Positions 21,736 through 34,021 of a DNA stretch of 64,000 bases are shown here, one piece after another. The stretch comes from Anthonomus grandis grandis (Eukaryota > Arthropoda > Insecta > Coleoptera > Curculionidae): contig NC_065546.1 in the NCBI RefSeq assembly GCF_022605725.1, positions 28,454,227 through 28,518,226 of the forward strand. The letters run 5' to 3'. The notes beneath the pieces were generated by a model. That model was not told the DNA's origin and did no database searches. It saw nothing but the letters and a program-made list of their open reading frames with translations. The first letter of the stretch is position 1. Each line of letters starts with the position of its first letter. The translations under genes and the position numbers were made by a program.

Positions 21736-22859
21736 CTGTCATGCATTAAAAAAACAATAATAGCGACAAACATGCGAGGCGTCATGCATAAAATATTTGA
21801 AAAAATACTAATTAATAACATGCCATGGCATCTATTACAATTAATGCAATAGTGTCTGTTTCTGCAAAAATGTCCTTTTTATTGTAGAGAATCGATCGGA
21901 GCGAGTTTCATCATTCAGAAGTGGGATATTTAGGCAGATCTTTAAAATTACTTAAAACTAAATCACAATCATAAAGCTTAAATTAAATATTAACAAGTTT
22001 TTAAAAGCTTGAATGCAGGTTTTCCTCGGGAGAACTAGATTAAATCCCCTGTTAGCTTTTCAAAATCCTACCTGCTAAAATCTGGATAGAAAAGCATTTT
22101 GGCGAGCATACTAAGAACATGTAAATATTTAGCAAGTTTAAAAATTAGCTGTTATGTGGATGGTCATTAGGTACATACAAAGATTATACATTTATTTATT
22201 TAAGTATATAGTCTAGTAATTAATTTTTCACTAAATGTTCATAATAACTAAAAACGGACAGGAAATTACAAAATCTAACTATGATGAGTAAATAGGATTA
22301 ATTACTTAATTACCCCTACGAGCACCCCTAACGTGTGCCTAATTAATATTAAATTAGAAACACTAATTCTTTTATATATAGTTGCCCTAAAAAGGGTTGG
22401 ATAATATATCAGATTTTTCCCGGAAACTTCTATATGCCTGGAAAGCGTGATACCTGCAAACTTTTTTACTTAATTGAAAGTTCGCTGAAGTTAATTGTGA
22501 CAATAACAGCGAAGCATTTAGTTGAAGTTTTGTAAACTTTTTACGCGAAAAATATCATTTTTCTGAGTATGTGATATTTGATTTCATATATCTACTTCAA
22601 TTTAATAACGAAAGTTATTTTCTATGTTAAATTAAATAAAATTAATTGGATTGTATTCCCAATGGTATTTATTTTTAATTACAGTATGTTTTATACAGCA
22701 ATCAGGATTAAGAATTCAGAAATAATGAGGTTTTACTGGTACCATAATATTCACACAATCAAACTTACTCGTATATGGAATTTGTTAATAATATATTATT
22801 AATATAAAATGGCGCAAAGGCAAATGGCAGAATCTGTGGAGGTTACACACGAGGTTATT
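21736..22859. other. intronic sequence, no recognised gene
   Basis: AT-rich. Contains a further CATGCA (TGCATG on the minus strand) at 21783-21788. No coding motif was recognised; the open frame at 22578-22802 is composition-driven. Confidence 0.5.
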
Positions 22860-23530
22860 TCAAAACCTATTCAGGGTTTTTTACATTGGCAACACTAAAG
22901 AATGGATGAAGGAGAAGTTGTGGAAGAGTCACTAAAGTAGAGCAGAATCGCTTTGTAGCTTAATTAGTAAAAAGAAGTTCTACAACATCTCATCCAGAGC
23001 TTCACATGTAACTTTTGCAAGGTACAGGTATTAGGCTTTCTATCCAAAGTATCAGAACAAATTAAGATTTTTGAAGAAGAAGTTTGAAGGCAAAATAAAA
23101 CTGACAGTTTAAATTGGGGCTTGGAGCATGAAAACGCAATAAAGTTCTTATTTTCGGATGAACCCAGATCATAGACATGTAACCCGAAAACTGGCAAATT
23201 CGCATTTAAGAGATAGAGGGACATAAGCTGGAATCCGTGCTGCCAAACCTATTCTAAGATTGATCCAAAATTGATCAAAAAATATTTTTAATTCCTATTC
23301 AACAAACCTTAAAGGGTATGTTAAATAATTTAATTTTGCAACCTGTAGTCAGACTCTGGAGACCCAACTCAGCACCTCCACCTACTAGCAGAATTGTAAA
23401 ATGTTTCTTAAAAGGTAAATATGTTTTAGTTTTGGAGTGGCCTTCTTGCTCAACGGATCTTAATCCTATATAGAGCACTTATGTAATAGGATTGAAAGAA
23501 AGATTATAGCTTGTTAAAGTACATACAACG
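22860..23530 (+). pseudogene. Tc1-like transposase remnant
   Basis: Two blocks identify it. IKFLFSDEPRS near 23143-23175 (the SDE motif with the first or second Asp) and VLVLEWPSCSTDLNPI near 23430-23475 (WP..S.DLNPIE, ending in a stop where Glu should be). The intervening parts are frame-broken. The remnant is truncated on the right by the LINE that starts about 23530. Confidence 0.75.
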
Positions 23531-25765
23531 ACAAGTGGCGTGAACTAAGAAAAATATTGCCATCAAAGCAGAAGCAAATTCCTAAATCTTTTGTAAATAC
23601 CAACAATTTTAATTCATATTTTATAGATAGTACAAGAGTGACAAATATTTATAATTATGATGAGTTAATTAATTTTTATGATCAGAATGCATTACCAACC
23701 TTAAATAAGTTTTCTTTTCATCCCACTGATTATAATACTATTTCTGCAATTATATTACGTATTAAGTCTAAAGCATTCGGGGTGGATAATCTTAATATTA
23801 CGTTAATTCAACTATGCTGTCCTTTTATTATACCCTTCATTTTACATATTGTTAATGAGTGTATTAATAAAAAGTACTTTCCCAAATGCTGGAAAGAAGC
23901 CTTTGTGTTGCCATTGCCGAAAGTGCATAATCCAACAGATTTTAGTCAATTTAGGTCTATCAGTATTTTACCAACGTTTTCAAAAATTCTCGAACGCATT
24001 CTAGACTCTCAAATTCGTAGTTTTCTTAATAATAATGATATTTTACCACCTAGGCAATCTGGATTTAGAACAAATTATAGTTGTACTTCGGCTATGGCGG
24101 ACGTTATTGATGACGTAATTCGGGCTAGGGATGATGGTTAGATTTCTGCTCTGGTGTTGTTGGATTATACTAAAGCTTTTGATTTCGTTAGCCACTCAAT
24201 TTTAAAGTCTTTGTTTCATTATATCGGTTTTTCTGATGCTGCTATTAATTTAATTGCCTCTTATTTAAATAAATCGGATTCAACGTGTTAAAATAGATAA
24301 CGAAATATCTGATCCTTTGGAAGTTGAAAGTGGTGTGCCTCAGGGTAGTATTTTAGGACCCTTGTTTTTTATCATTTACACGTCTAGATTTTATCTTCAA
24401 TTAAAGCATTGTGCCCATCATTTTTACGCAGACGACACGCAGTTATATTATTCATTTTTACCAGGAGATTTTAAAATGGCTGAGTTTAAAATTAATCAGG
24501 ATTTACAAGCTATTTGTGATGTTTCTTCGAAGCATTTATTAAAATTAAATCCTTCGAAGTCACCTATCATATTCATAGGTAATCGATCTAATGTAAATAA
24601 TATTTTAAATGGTATAAACATTAAATTCGGGGACGAAAGAATTCCAGTTGTTGACAAATGTAAGAGTTTGGGCCTTATAGTAGATAATAATATTCGTTTT
24701 AAACATCACGTGTCTAATATTCTTAAAAAGGCATATCTTGCTTTGAAATTAATTTATTTGCATAGACACTATTTAAGTAAAGATATTAAGAAGCTTTTAT
24801 GTGATTCATTGGTCCTTTCACAATGTAATTACTGTGATATAGTGTATGGCTGATGTCTTGATTATGAGGATAGGGGTAGACTGCAAAAGCTCCAAAACTC
24901 TTGCATGCGACTAATATTTGGCATTCGCAGGAGAAACCGCATTTCCCATAAACTTCACGAACTTGGATGGCTTAATATGCATAATCGAAGAATTGCTCAT
25001 TCTTTAACATTTTTTTATAAAATTTTAATATATCGTAGTCCGCCCTATCTCTATCAAAAAATAACTTTTAGAAATGATGTACACCATTTAAATTTAAGAA
25101 GAAATACTATTCTCATTCCGAGACATAAAACACAGTTATTTAAACGAACATTTTCTTACAATTTTGCTTATCAAATAAATTCTTTAAATTTGGATCCAGA
25201 CCAATTATCAATTTCTTGTAATACTTTTCGTAATAGGATGATTGTACATCTAATGAATCAGCAGGGTATATAATTTAAGTTCTTCTTTTTTAACTTTTTG
25301 AATGGTTGTTTTCTTGAGTAAATTATTACAATTTTTGGTATTGGGATCATTTTATTTATTTATTTATTGTCTGCAATAATTTTTCTATTTTTTGTTATTT
25401 AACAAAAAATTTAATCTGTTTTTTGGGTATTTGCAATGTGTATTGTTTTGCTTGATGTTAAACTGTCAAATTTAGAATTTAGAACTCTTATATGTAGGTT
25501 TATTAGGCATATGATTAAAGAAAAAGCTGTATTTAATCAGTTATTAGTTAAGCGTTACTGTTAATGAGCGTTACTGAAATTCCCATTTTTTTTAATGAAG
25601 TGTGGGGCCACAATGTTAAAGACCAGAATCTGCCATGGCAGAATTCTGAATTTGTAGGCCTTTTATTTGCGTAAATTTATTGCTAGATTTTGTAAACTTG
25701 TATTTTTTTTGTTTCTTCTATGCAAATAAAAAATATTTATTATTATTATTATTAAAAAAGTAATC
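23530..25765 (+). mobile_element. Jockey-like LINE, 5'-truncated, recent copy
   Basis: A 5'-truncated non-LTR retrotransposon that starts inside ORF2 and ends with a (TTA/ATT)n tail at about 25735-25755, after a long 3' region. It carries only one clear in-frame stop and a frameshift in the RT domain plus one stop near 24850, so it is the youngest LINE copy here. The relatives at 1.5-2.4 kb and 14.7-17.9 kb are older. No target duplication could be confirmed. Confidence 0.85.
23557..25273 (+). pseudogene. LINE ORF2 reverse transcriptase (two or three breaks)
   Basis: Reverse transcriptase that copies element RNA at the target site. In order: linker; RT motifs with FRSISILPTFSKILERILDS and QSGFRTNYSCTSAM; TAG stop at 24139; LVLLDYTKAFDFVSHSILK (motif A); a frameshift near 24280; SGVPQGSILGPLFFIIY (motif B); FYADDTQLYY with the catalytic YADD at 24425-24436; LNPSKSPIIFIGN; a TGA near 24851; and the C-terminal domain with NSCMRLIFGIRRRNRISHK up to TAA at about 25273. 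The endonuclease domain is missing through 5' truncation. All catalytic Asp residues of the palm are intact. Confidence 0.88.
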
Positions 25766-25977
25766 CTGATAAAACCAGAATAACTTATACAGACGGTTTT
25801 AGAGGAATAGGCAAATGTTCCCTAAAAAGAAGTAGCATATCTCATCGTCGAGTTGGTGCGGCCATTGATGCTAGGTGGTAATACTGATTATTTAAATTGC
25901 ATTATTTCTTATTAAATTAGACATTTTCAGAAAAAAATACTTTTACAGAAATTCGCTTTTTTTGTAATTTTTTCTAT

Positions 25978-27420
25978 TACACCCAACTAAACTTATACGG
26001 AATCATATAAATTTTATAATAATTTTAATTGTTAAAAAAGCTATTAATAAAAATGACTTTCGTTGCTTACAAACTATTTTTTTAATGACAAAAAAAAACC
26101 ACAAATAGGACATAAACAAGCCAAAGCCAATTTAAAAAACAAATAAAATATATTTTTGGGTTTGACGAAAAAAAAAATTCAAAATAATAGAAAATGTCAA
26201 AAAGAAAAAAGGTAATAAATGTTAGTGGTCCGTGTTGCCTCCTTTAGCTCGCATGCTTCAATACGTACTGGTATGCTTCTAATTAAATTATCAACATTTT
26301 CCTGAGGTAAATTTTCCCATTCTTTCAAGAAAACTTGAATAAGTTGTTGGGTGTTTCAAGGATTATCCAGACTAGCTCTTACTCGTCTTTTGACATGATC
26401 CCATAAATTTTCAATGGGATTAAAGTCCGGTGAACACGCAGGCCAATTTAAAATGTTAATTCCTTCCCTATCAAGATGATCTCGGGCGACTCTGCTGGTA
26501 TGGGGAGGTGCATGATCTTGCATAAAAATCTCCAGGAGAGATGCTACTCGAAAGCCTGGCTATTCGTTCCAAAACCAAATCCACATACCTCTGGCCAGTC
26601 AACGTCTGCTGAAGTCGTATCAATGGTATTCTTGTTCCCATCGTTATTCCTCCCTAAAACATTGAGAGAGAGTCTAGCTCGTCTCTCTGGAACTCTAAGA
26701 ACCTGAATTCGATGATCATCTGACCTTAGGTCAAATCTGATCTCATCTGAAAAAAGGACATTTTTCCAATTTTCACTAGTTCTATTTTGATGCTGAAGAC
26801 ACCAATTTAACCGGTCCATTCTATTTTGCCTGGATAGCTCAGGAACCTGTAACTATCTTGTGCTATATAGACCTCATGCGCAAAACTTTTTTCATATGAT
26901 TTCAACCGAAACACTTACACCGGTAGCTGTGAAAAATTGACGTTTTAGCTCCAAATGCGAAACATTAGGATTTCTCTTAGCAATTTGGCATACAAAACAG
27001 TTCTGTTGTTCGGTTGTCATCCTTAGGCCTATTCTTAGAGGGGTTCTTAATTCTAAATATCTTTTTTAGGTTTCGGAAACTGCTCCTTGGGTCACACACA
27101 CTACTTGCCTTTACGACAAATAAACTTACTGAAGTAAAACAATTTACTATACTGACCGCAAAATTGAAAATTATTGTAGAAATATGCAAAAAAAAGTGTC
27201 GTAACGATGCTTGTTCATACCAAATATAGCCTTTGGCTTTGCCTTATCCGCTAGCGTGCCAATTTCTTACCACTAACCAAAACTCTTTATTTTTACTCTC
27301 GATATCTTGAAATCTCCGGGAGAAAATTAAAACGGAAATAAAGAGTTTTAATCTAAATTATAGTAAAACTGTCTCATCATTTAAATATAGAGTGATTCCA
27401 TATAAGTTTGGTTGTGGGTA
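25978..27420 (-). mobile_element. Tc1-like element with TIRs and TA target sites
   Basis: The ends are inverted: TACACCCAACTAAACTTATA at the left, and on the opposite strand TACCCACAACCAAACTTATA at the right, both continuing as YGGAATCA. TA dinucleotides flank both ends. The 1.44-kb length is typical of Tc1. It encodes the minus-strand transposase remnant listed next. Confidence 0.83.
26225..26960 (-). pseudogene. Tc1-like transposase (frameshifted)
   Basis: Minus strand, N to C: a tail of the DNA-binding part (RNPNVSHLELKRQFF), VPELSRQNRMDRLNWCLQHQ, NWKNVLFSDEIRFDLRSDD (SDE with catalytic Asp), a frame change, NILNWPACSPDFNPIENLWD (third catalytic Glu retained), and KEWENLPQENVDNLIRSIPV at the end. 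Breaks occur between the SDE block and the NPIE block and within 26340-26360. The family is certain; the protein is not functional. Confidence 0.85.
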
Positions 27421-28553
27421 TTAGGAATTTGTAATAATTTTTTTATTTATTTTTGTAAAAAAATTTATTTATAGAAATTAGATGAAGAATTTTGAACTCT
27501 CAATATGCTTTATTAAGAAACAAAATAAGATCTTTTTTGATTATACTTTGAAGCGATCATCTTTGTCTCAGGTTTAATCAGTATGGGATCTGGAAGTGAT
27601 CCTGGAATCTAATTTTTATAAACACATTGACACAATAACTGTTTCCAGGGCACCCAGTAAGCTTTGGTTTATAATTTTCCATATGATTTTCCAAGTATTT
27701 CTACTTTTATACAGGGTGTCCGAGACAAAACAGTCCACCCTGAAAATCTTCTTTCTTTCAATAAATTGTTTAATCAAAAATAGCCAAAAATGTAAAACTT
27801 AAGATTGAAGGGAACATTCATTGACATAAATTTCGTTTCTCTGACGTGATTCCCTCACCCCCAGAGCCCCCATGTCAACATGTTTGAAATGGGAATAGGG
27901 GGTATAGGAGTGATAGCTTGAATTAAAGCTAATTTTATTCTCTACATAGCATTTTTATTTTTTATTTTTTATTTTTATACCGAAATTCTTGACTTTTTAA
28001 ACGTTAACTTTAAAAGATTTTTGAGGCAGTTAAAAAGAAATGCGATATGATTTTTATGTCTGAACATTTTTATTTTTTAGTGTTTTCTTGCACTCTCTTT
28101 GTTTAACCTATATAATAAATAGTCTAATGATAATTTATTTATATGTATATATTTTCTTAACCTTAAATAATTTTTTCTTATTTGTTTAAGATTTTATTTT
28201 ATTGTAAACATTTATATACTCCAAATGGGCTATGAATAAAGACGTACACCAGGTCGCGCCATATCAAAAGACAGTGTTAAAAAGCCAAAAAAAAGTTCAA
28301 AGTAGTGTTAGTTTAAAAATAATTAAAAAAAAACACTCACGCCCACTTACAAACAGTTACAAAATCTTCAGTCTCCACACGTGGACGTTTTGAAAGAGGA
28401 CCTGAATGTTAGGGGAGAAAAGGAAAACGCCCTTTTAGTCCACAGATTATGAAACATGAAAACGTGAAAAAAGTTACGGCACACTCAAACTGTTAGTGGT
28501 GATAAGGAATTAAAAAAAAACTGAACAAAAATCCACGCGAACTCGACCCTGAC
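27421..28553. other. intronic sequence with one transposon end
   Basis: At 27711 a TATACAGGGTGTCCGAGACA sequence looks like the terminus of a Tc1/mariner-type element, but no matching opposite end was found nearby. No coding region was recognised in the rest. Confidence 0.45.
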
Positions 28554-28673
28554 CTTGAACACTTTGCAACAGCGCCTGCCCCAAATTCATCGGAGCGGTG
28601 GTGGCAACGCTGCTCGACGGCGACCCGACGGTGGTGGGCGTTACTTTGGGACTCTGCGGCGGCGTCCCGGCGC
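28554..28673 (-). CDS. CaMKII: candidate CaMKII proline-rich linker cassette exon
   Basis: Acceptor cttcgttgactaaccag and donor CAAG|GTCAGG bound 120 bases, strikingly GC-rich in an AT-rich intron. The phase-1 reading is AGTPPQSPKVTPTTVGSPSS followed by SVATTAPMNLGQALLQSVQ. CaMKII linkers of vertebrates (beta isoform) have alternatively spliced Pro/Ser/Thr-rich inserts at this position, so a similar cassette is plausible. Several SP and TP dipeptides are potential proline-directed phosphorylation sites. Symmetric 1-1 phases fit the conserved exons on both sides (50387 and 18901). Confidence 0.72.
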
Positions 28674-29073
28674 CTGGTTAGTCAACGAAGAAAACAAAAA
28701 CAAGAAATCAAAGTAAGAAAGAGAGAATGGTGTTGTATTAATTGTTGTAAAGAAAAGGATAATAATTATGTTTAGTACTTAATTAATAGTAGTAGTGGTT
28801 AAATAATTGAGTTTTAGTACAAAGTCTTTCTTTTAAGTTGTAATTATTGAAACTGAAGGTATTTAAAAAATGAAAATGAAAATAAAAATAAAATAAATGT
28901 TATTTACGTTTAAGATACAGGCTATTATAATAAAAACAATAAAAATGTATAAATAAACACGGTACTGACACTAAAGAAATTCATCTTTTTGATACACTAA
29001 TTAGTATTAATATTAGAATTTTAACTTAGTCTTATACAGTCAATATAGCATTAAAAAATTGAGTATTTTAAGC
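28674..29073. other. intronic sequence, no recognised gene
   Basis: AT-rich. Contains the acceptor region of the proline-rich exon and nothing else recognised. Confidence 0.5.
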
Positions 29074-30413
29074 ATATTTTGTTCTTTTATGGTTTTTGAT
29101 AGGACGCTTTGTTTCGAAGATATGGGACGAAAAAGAATTTTGACAATAACAACTATTTATTACCAAAAATTACATGTAATGTTTCTTTGACTACCGCCCA
29201 CTCTTCTCCTCATCGACTCCCAAGCTCTTTCAAAAACACCAGAATAATTTCTGAATCCGTTACATCCAGCAGTTATCCGATTTCTCAAATCTATAAACTA
29301 ATGACTTTAAGTGTCCTCATAGGAAATAATCCAGGGGGTTTTAGTCTGAGGATCCGGCAGGCCATATGTGAGGTCCACCTCGCCCAATCCAGTTATCTCC
29401 ATGTGTTATTGTTAAAAACTGTCAAGCTAAAATGCTAAAATGCACTGGTGCACCATCGTGCATAAATCATATTGCATTTCTTGAGGCCAATAGTACATAC
29501 TCCAGAAACTGAGGTAGCGTTTGTTCCAAAAAGTTGCGGTATACCTCGCTGGTAAGCCTTCTTGGTAGCAATACTGATCCAATTAGGAAGTCATCCATAA
29601 TTTCCACCGAAACGTTTAACGAAAACTGATGTTGAAAACATGGTTATTGTGAAAATTCCTTATTGCATCTCTTGAAAAACGGGCTTCCATTGACAGAATG
29701 CAAAGTGCGGAAGAAAATCTGCAGGAAGAAGTGCCTGAAGGCGTAATATTAGTACAATAAATATTCTCTAAAAATTTTCCAAATTGTCCCGTTGGTTACA
29801 AGTATTTGCAATTTTTCGAGAAGAGGTACCTGCATTTTCTTTCACCATGGCCAGCACATTTTCTTCTTCTGGGCAGTAGGTACCGTTCTTAGTCATTGAC
29901 CTTCCTGGTCCTCACTTCGCGTCAATGCTCCCGTTTCACGAAGTGGTTGATGTTTACTTTAGAAGGTTCTTCTACTAGGCACACTACGATCAGGAAATCG
30001 TTCAAGGTACAACCGACTAGCTTCTAATGAATTTCCATCAGCAAGTCCATAAATGTAATGCTTGCCAGCCATCTCTGCGTTCGTATAGCAATTCATGATA
30101 TACGACTTCACTAAGAAGACTTTAAGTATCGAACACAGAAAATACGCGTCTAAATTTTTCTAAAATTTTGACACTGATTGATAAACTCAAGAACTAAACT
30201 CTTTTTCGGCTACGTTAATCGGAATGTTTTTAGAAGATACAAACGGAATTATTAGATTTTTTTATTACTTGATAGGTCCAGTGTAGTACGCTGTACTTTT
30301 ATTTGCGTTATGTTAATAATTTTAAAACCCTCAAAATTGGATGCTTGATATTCTTTTTCGCCCCAGATTTTCGAAACAAAGAGTCCTATCAAAAATCATA
30401 AAAGGACAAAATA
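29074..30413 (-). mobile_element. mariner/Tc3-like element with ~60-bp TIRs
   Basis: The left end (TATTTTGTTCTTTTATGG, then TTTTTGATAGGACGCTTTGT) matches the reverse complement of the right end at about 30355-30413 over roughly 60 bases. The 1.34-kb length and minus-strand coding content agree with a mariner-like transposon. Confidence 0.82.
29440..30110 (-). pseudogene. mariner/Tc3-like transposase remnant
   Basis: Minus-strand blocks in order: ADGNSLEASRLYLERFPDRS, the helix-turn-helix region of insect elements of this type. After breaks come FQHQFSLNVSVEIM with DDFLIGSVLLPRRLTSEVYR, then LEQTLPQFLEYV and MHDGAPVHF, the second catalytic Asp motif (HDGAPAHF in relatives). Several frame changes occur. 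The C-terminal third with the last acidic residue is absent. Confidence 0.78.
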
Positions 30414-31304
30414 TCCTTAGAATAATCCAAGAATTAATTCCCTAAATTTTTGTCGCATGTTTAGTAAACACCCGGTAAATGTTGGAAAATCCAACAAAGT
30501 TTCCTCCAATTCCAAAAACATTTGGCACTGGAGAAGACATTGTCCTTTCACTTATAAAGTTAGCAGATGTTTAGCTACTGACTACAAATTATTCTTCGAT
30601 AACTATTTCTTACAGAATATTCAGCTACAAATAAAGTAAGTTAATAAAATGATTAACATACTTTATTGGTAGCTAAATTAATGAAAATAGTAAAGATTTT
30701 CTAAATTCAAAGCAAAATTTATTTGTGTTGTTTCAAATAATGTCATAATGCATAGTATCCGTTATAACGGATATACTCCAAAATGTTAGTTTTTTAAATA
30801 CAGTTGATTTTGAAAACAAATTTTTTTTAGTTGAAGTCTAAATACCCCATTTAAATAAAAAAATCCCTTTGAAAAAAATAACTTCATACACTAATGGGTT
30901 AACGTCCATTTACTTTTTGCTATTTCTTCTTGGTACCTGTTGATTACCAGCTGAACTAGATCTAGTAGTTCTGCGAGTTTGAGAAATTAATTGTTTAGAA
31001 TTTTTTATTTGGAAAAAATTCTGATAAAAAATTTTGAAGAAAACTGAGTAACCGGAGCTGATGTTACAAGGTATTGACTTTTTTTACAATCAAAATTAAC
31101 TTATAGGAGAATGCTTTTTCCAGTAATTTTTTGATTAATTGAAAATGTAAATTAGCTGCCTAGGTACTATAAGATTCTAAATTATTATATAAAGTCTTAT
31201 CCCAAGCAACACACGTAAGTTAATAAACGTTTATTTTTGGTTTATACGAATGTACATTTTTTGTTGAACTTCAACTATGAATATCAAATGAAAAGTCCGC
31301 ATTA
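30414..31304. other. intronic sequence, no recognised gene
   Basis: No conserved coding motif or long repeat was identified. Confidence 0.5.
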
Positions 31305-31525
31305 TATACAGTGTGGCAGACGGATCTGAAACACTTCGGCCTGAGGTAAGGGGAATGCAGTAGTGGAGACAACATGGCCGACTTCATTCATAAAATGGTA
31401 TTATGTGAAACTATTTAAATTCGATTTAAAGAAAATAATTTTAAAATTTATTAAAATAAATTTTCCTAATTAATTATTCATTTGTATGTTTTATGGTTTT
31501 AGAAATAAGTTCTTTTTTTTTTTGG

Positions 31526-31810
31526 TATACAGGGTATCCCACAATCAACGTCACAGGCTATAACTTTTTTATTTTTAACTATAAAAATTAAAAAAAAAAT
31601 TAATCCCATTAACCAAACCTCCATACCCAAAATTACTTAAAAAAACTACCCCCAACAAATACATCCCCCAAAAATGAATTTGTCGGGGGTAGTTTTTTTA
31701 AGTAATTTTGGGTAGTGATCCTATAGCTATTAAAAATATATTTAAAAAAAAATATACTTAAAAATAAAAAAGTTATAGCCTGTGACGTTGATTGTGGAAC
31801 ACCCTGTATA
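31526..31810. mobile_element. MITE with ~50-bp perfect TIRs
   Basis: TACAGGGTATCCCACAATCA and its continuation to about 31579 are repeated inverted at about 31757-31810, ending GGAACACCCTGTA. A second, inner inverted repeat (CCCAAAATTACTTAAAAAAA, then CTACCCCCAACAAAT) makes a further hairpin. TA flanks both ends. No coding capacity. Confidence 0.88.
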
Positions 31811-32189
31811 CAGGGTCGCACGCAAATATCTCAGTTGCTAAGCCGAATTTAAAAACAAAGTTTAAAAAAAAGTTGCTAAGGTCACAGAGAGCCACGTCAC
31901 TGCAATAGTACGTGTATTTTGAAGGTCATACAAAACAAAAGTCAAACGTCGACTAAAATGAGCCACCTGGTATAGATTATAAAAAACGAACAGCATAAGC
32001 GTTTTGGCAATGATAAAAGTTCGGTTAAACTAGGAACGGGAATTTTTATGTTTTTTTATGAAAAATTTTCACTCTTTTTGGTATTTCCGAAAAAGTAAGG
32101 TAATTTGAGAAAAACATAAGGTAAATAAATTACCTAATTTTTCGTTTACTGTTATTTATGTTAATGTTTTTTTTTCAGTCTCGCACACT

Positions 32190-34021
32190 TCACTTAAACA
32201 TATTTTTATTTTCACTGGTGAAATAAGCGAGCTCGTTTTCTTTACCATCAGCCTCGTATTCACTATCGTCTTCACTACTACTGCCATTAGTGTCACTGTC
32301 CTCATTTCCTATTGTGATGACAAGGGGCTCGATTTCTTCCATGATTTGGTCAGTTTCCCAGAATTTATCCTCCACAGTTCTGACGGGCTGGCAAAATTTC
32401 TGCCAATCATTTTCGGAAATCGAGGATATAGCATCCTCAGTAACCTCCTTTAAGGTTGTAATGTTAAAATTGCCAGTAGTATTCCGACTTCTTATTAAAA
32501 ATTTGAGTCTTGCCCAAGCTAATTCAATTGGGTTTAACTCGCATAAATAAGGCGGTCTTCTTAATGAAGTATACCCATGGGACCTTATAATCCGATCTAC
32601 TATATAATTTTTTTGGTCACCAGGTGGTTTGTGGCGTAAAACCAAATCGAAAATATTTGAATGGCACTTGCATCGTGACTTATACCTATAACATATAGTA
32701 TATGTAATACATAATAATATACAGGATAAACCTTATTCCACCCCATTTTTTGCAAACATTTTCTTAAAAAAAATATTTTTTGCCAATCTTTTTTTTTTAA
32801 AGAAAATATCTTTTTAAATCTTTTTTAAAAGAAAATATCTGATGAAACTGAGGTGGAAAGTTTTCATTAGCTCACCGTGTATGTACATATTATGTAGGTA
32901 CATTTATATATTTAAAATTTAAAATTTATCAGTTCAAAAGGCTTAATTAGGTTGTTATAGCTACCTTTCTTAGTTAACCAGGCGATTATATCTCTTTTTA
33001 AAGAGGATTTTGTTGGGGTTTTATCCTCCTGCACCGAATGATAAGGAGCATTGTCTAACACTATTACCGAATTGGCAGGTATATTTGGGAGAAGTTTTTC
33101 CGTGAGCCATCTAGTAAAATTTTCCCTATTCATTTGGCCATGGTAATCACCTGTGGCCAATCCGGCTTTAAATATTAAACAGGCATTGTCCACAAAACCC
33201 TTGTCGGAACCTGCATGAACAATTATTAGCCGACCTAAAATATCATTTAAAATATATATATTTTTCAAATTTAACGGGTCCTTGCCCGTGAAAAAATATA
33301 TGACTGTAACTTATACACACTGTTTTGTATTGTATGCTTACCCGTTGAACTAATATTTTTTAAAACACCAGTAACCGTACCGCTCTGACAACATTTCTTG
33401 AACGTCAAATCGTTATCCACCCAAGTTTCGTCCAAGTAAATAATGTTTCGGCCTTCTTCACGATATTTTCGTATTTCGTGAAGATATTTGTATCTCCAGG
33501 AAAGAATATTGGGCCTCTCCATTAAGATTTTCCTCTTATTTTGAAACTTACGCCAAAAAAAAGCCATTTGACTTTAATAAAAGCCGAAGCGTTTCCCTGG
33601 AATAAGAAAAATTTGAATCTTCTTTTAATTTTCTTAACAACTTTCTAGTTGTCGGAACCACTTTATATTCCAGGTAAAATCTGATGATACAATGCCTAAC
33701 TATTTGAAAATGAAAACTGTCATCTTTTTCGACGACAGTTTTCCGTGGCCGTTTTTTCCCTGGACCGGCTAACATTTCATCAGGGTTATTTTGTCGCCTT
33801 TCTTCACCTTCCTTGTGAATTTTTCTCACAGATGATACGGAGACTCCGGTATAAAGGGAAACGTGATCAAGCTTACGCTTAAGAGGCAATTTCATCGAAT
33901 TATTTGCAGCTTCTTCATCGCAAATCCTAATAACAACATTTTGAATGCATAGTTGGTATACAAAAAGCAATAAAATATAATATAAACTACTGTTTTTTTT
34001 AAGAGGCACAAAGTATTTCAC
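32190..34021 (-). pseudogene. IS630-like transposase, intron-containing
   Basis: The N-terminal HTH-like part (KLDHVSLYTGVSVSSVRKIH) is followed by NNPDEMLAGPGKKRPRKTVV. Catalytic core: IIYLDETWVDND (first Asp); IPANSVIVLDNAPYHS (second Asp); PYLCELNPIELAWARLK (Glu). An acidic tail with SEDDSEYEADGKE ends near 32190. A clear 107-base intron lies at 33235-33341 (donor ACGG|GTAAGC, acceptor ATTTTAG|GTCGG) and restores SSTG-RLIIVHAGSDKGF. A second gap between KKG at 32965 and about 32680 has a donor-like GTAGCT, but the acceptor side does not restore frame. All three catalytic residues survive, so this is the best-preserved DNA transposase in the window. Confidence 0.82.

Noticed and set aside
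29109..29438. 109-codon plus-strand frame
   Set aside because: It lies within the mariner-like element on the strand opposite its transposase and has no motif of its own.
33548..34021. N-terminal extension of the IS630-like frame (MKYFVPLKK...) taken as the true start
   Set aside because: The first ~30 residues are hydrophobic and unlike the family. A start nearer MKLPLKRK, or an upstream exon, is more likely, so the start is left open.
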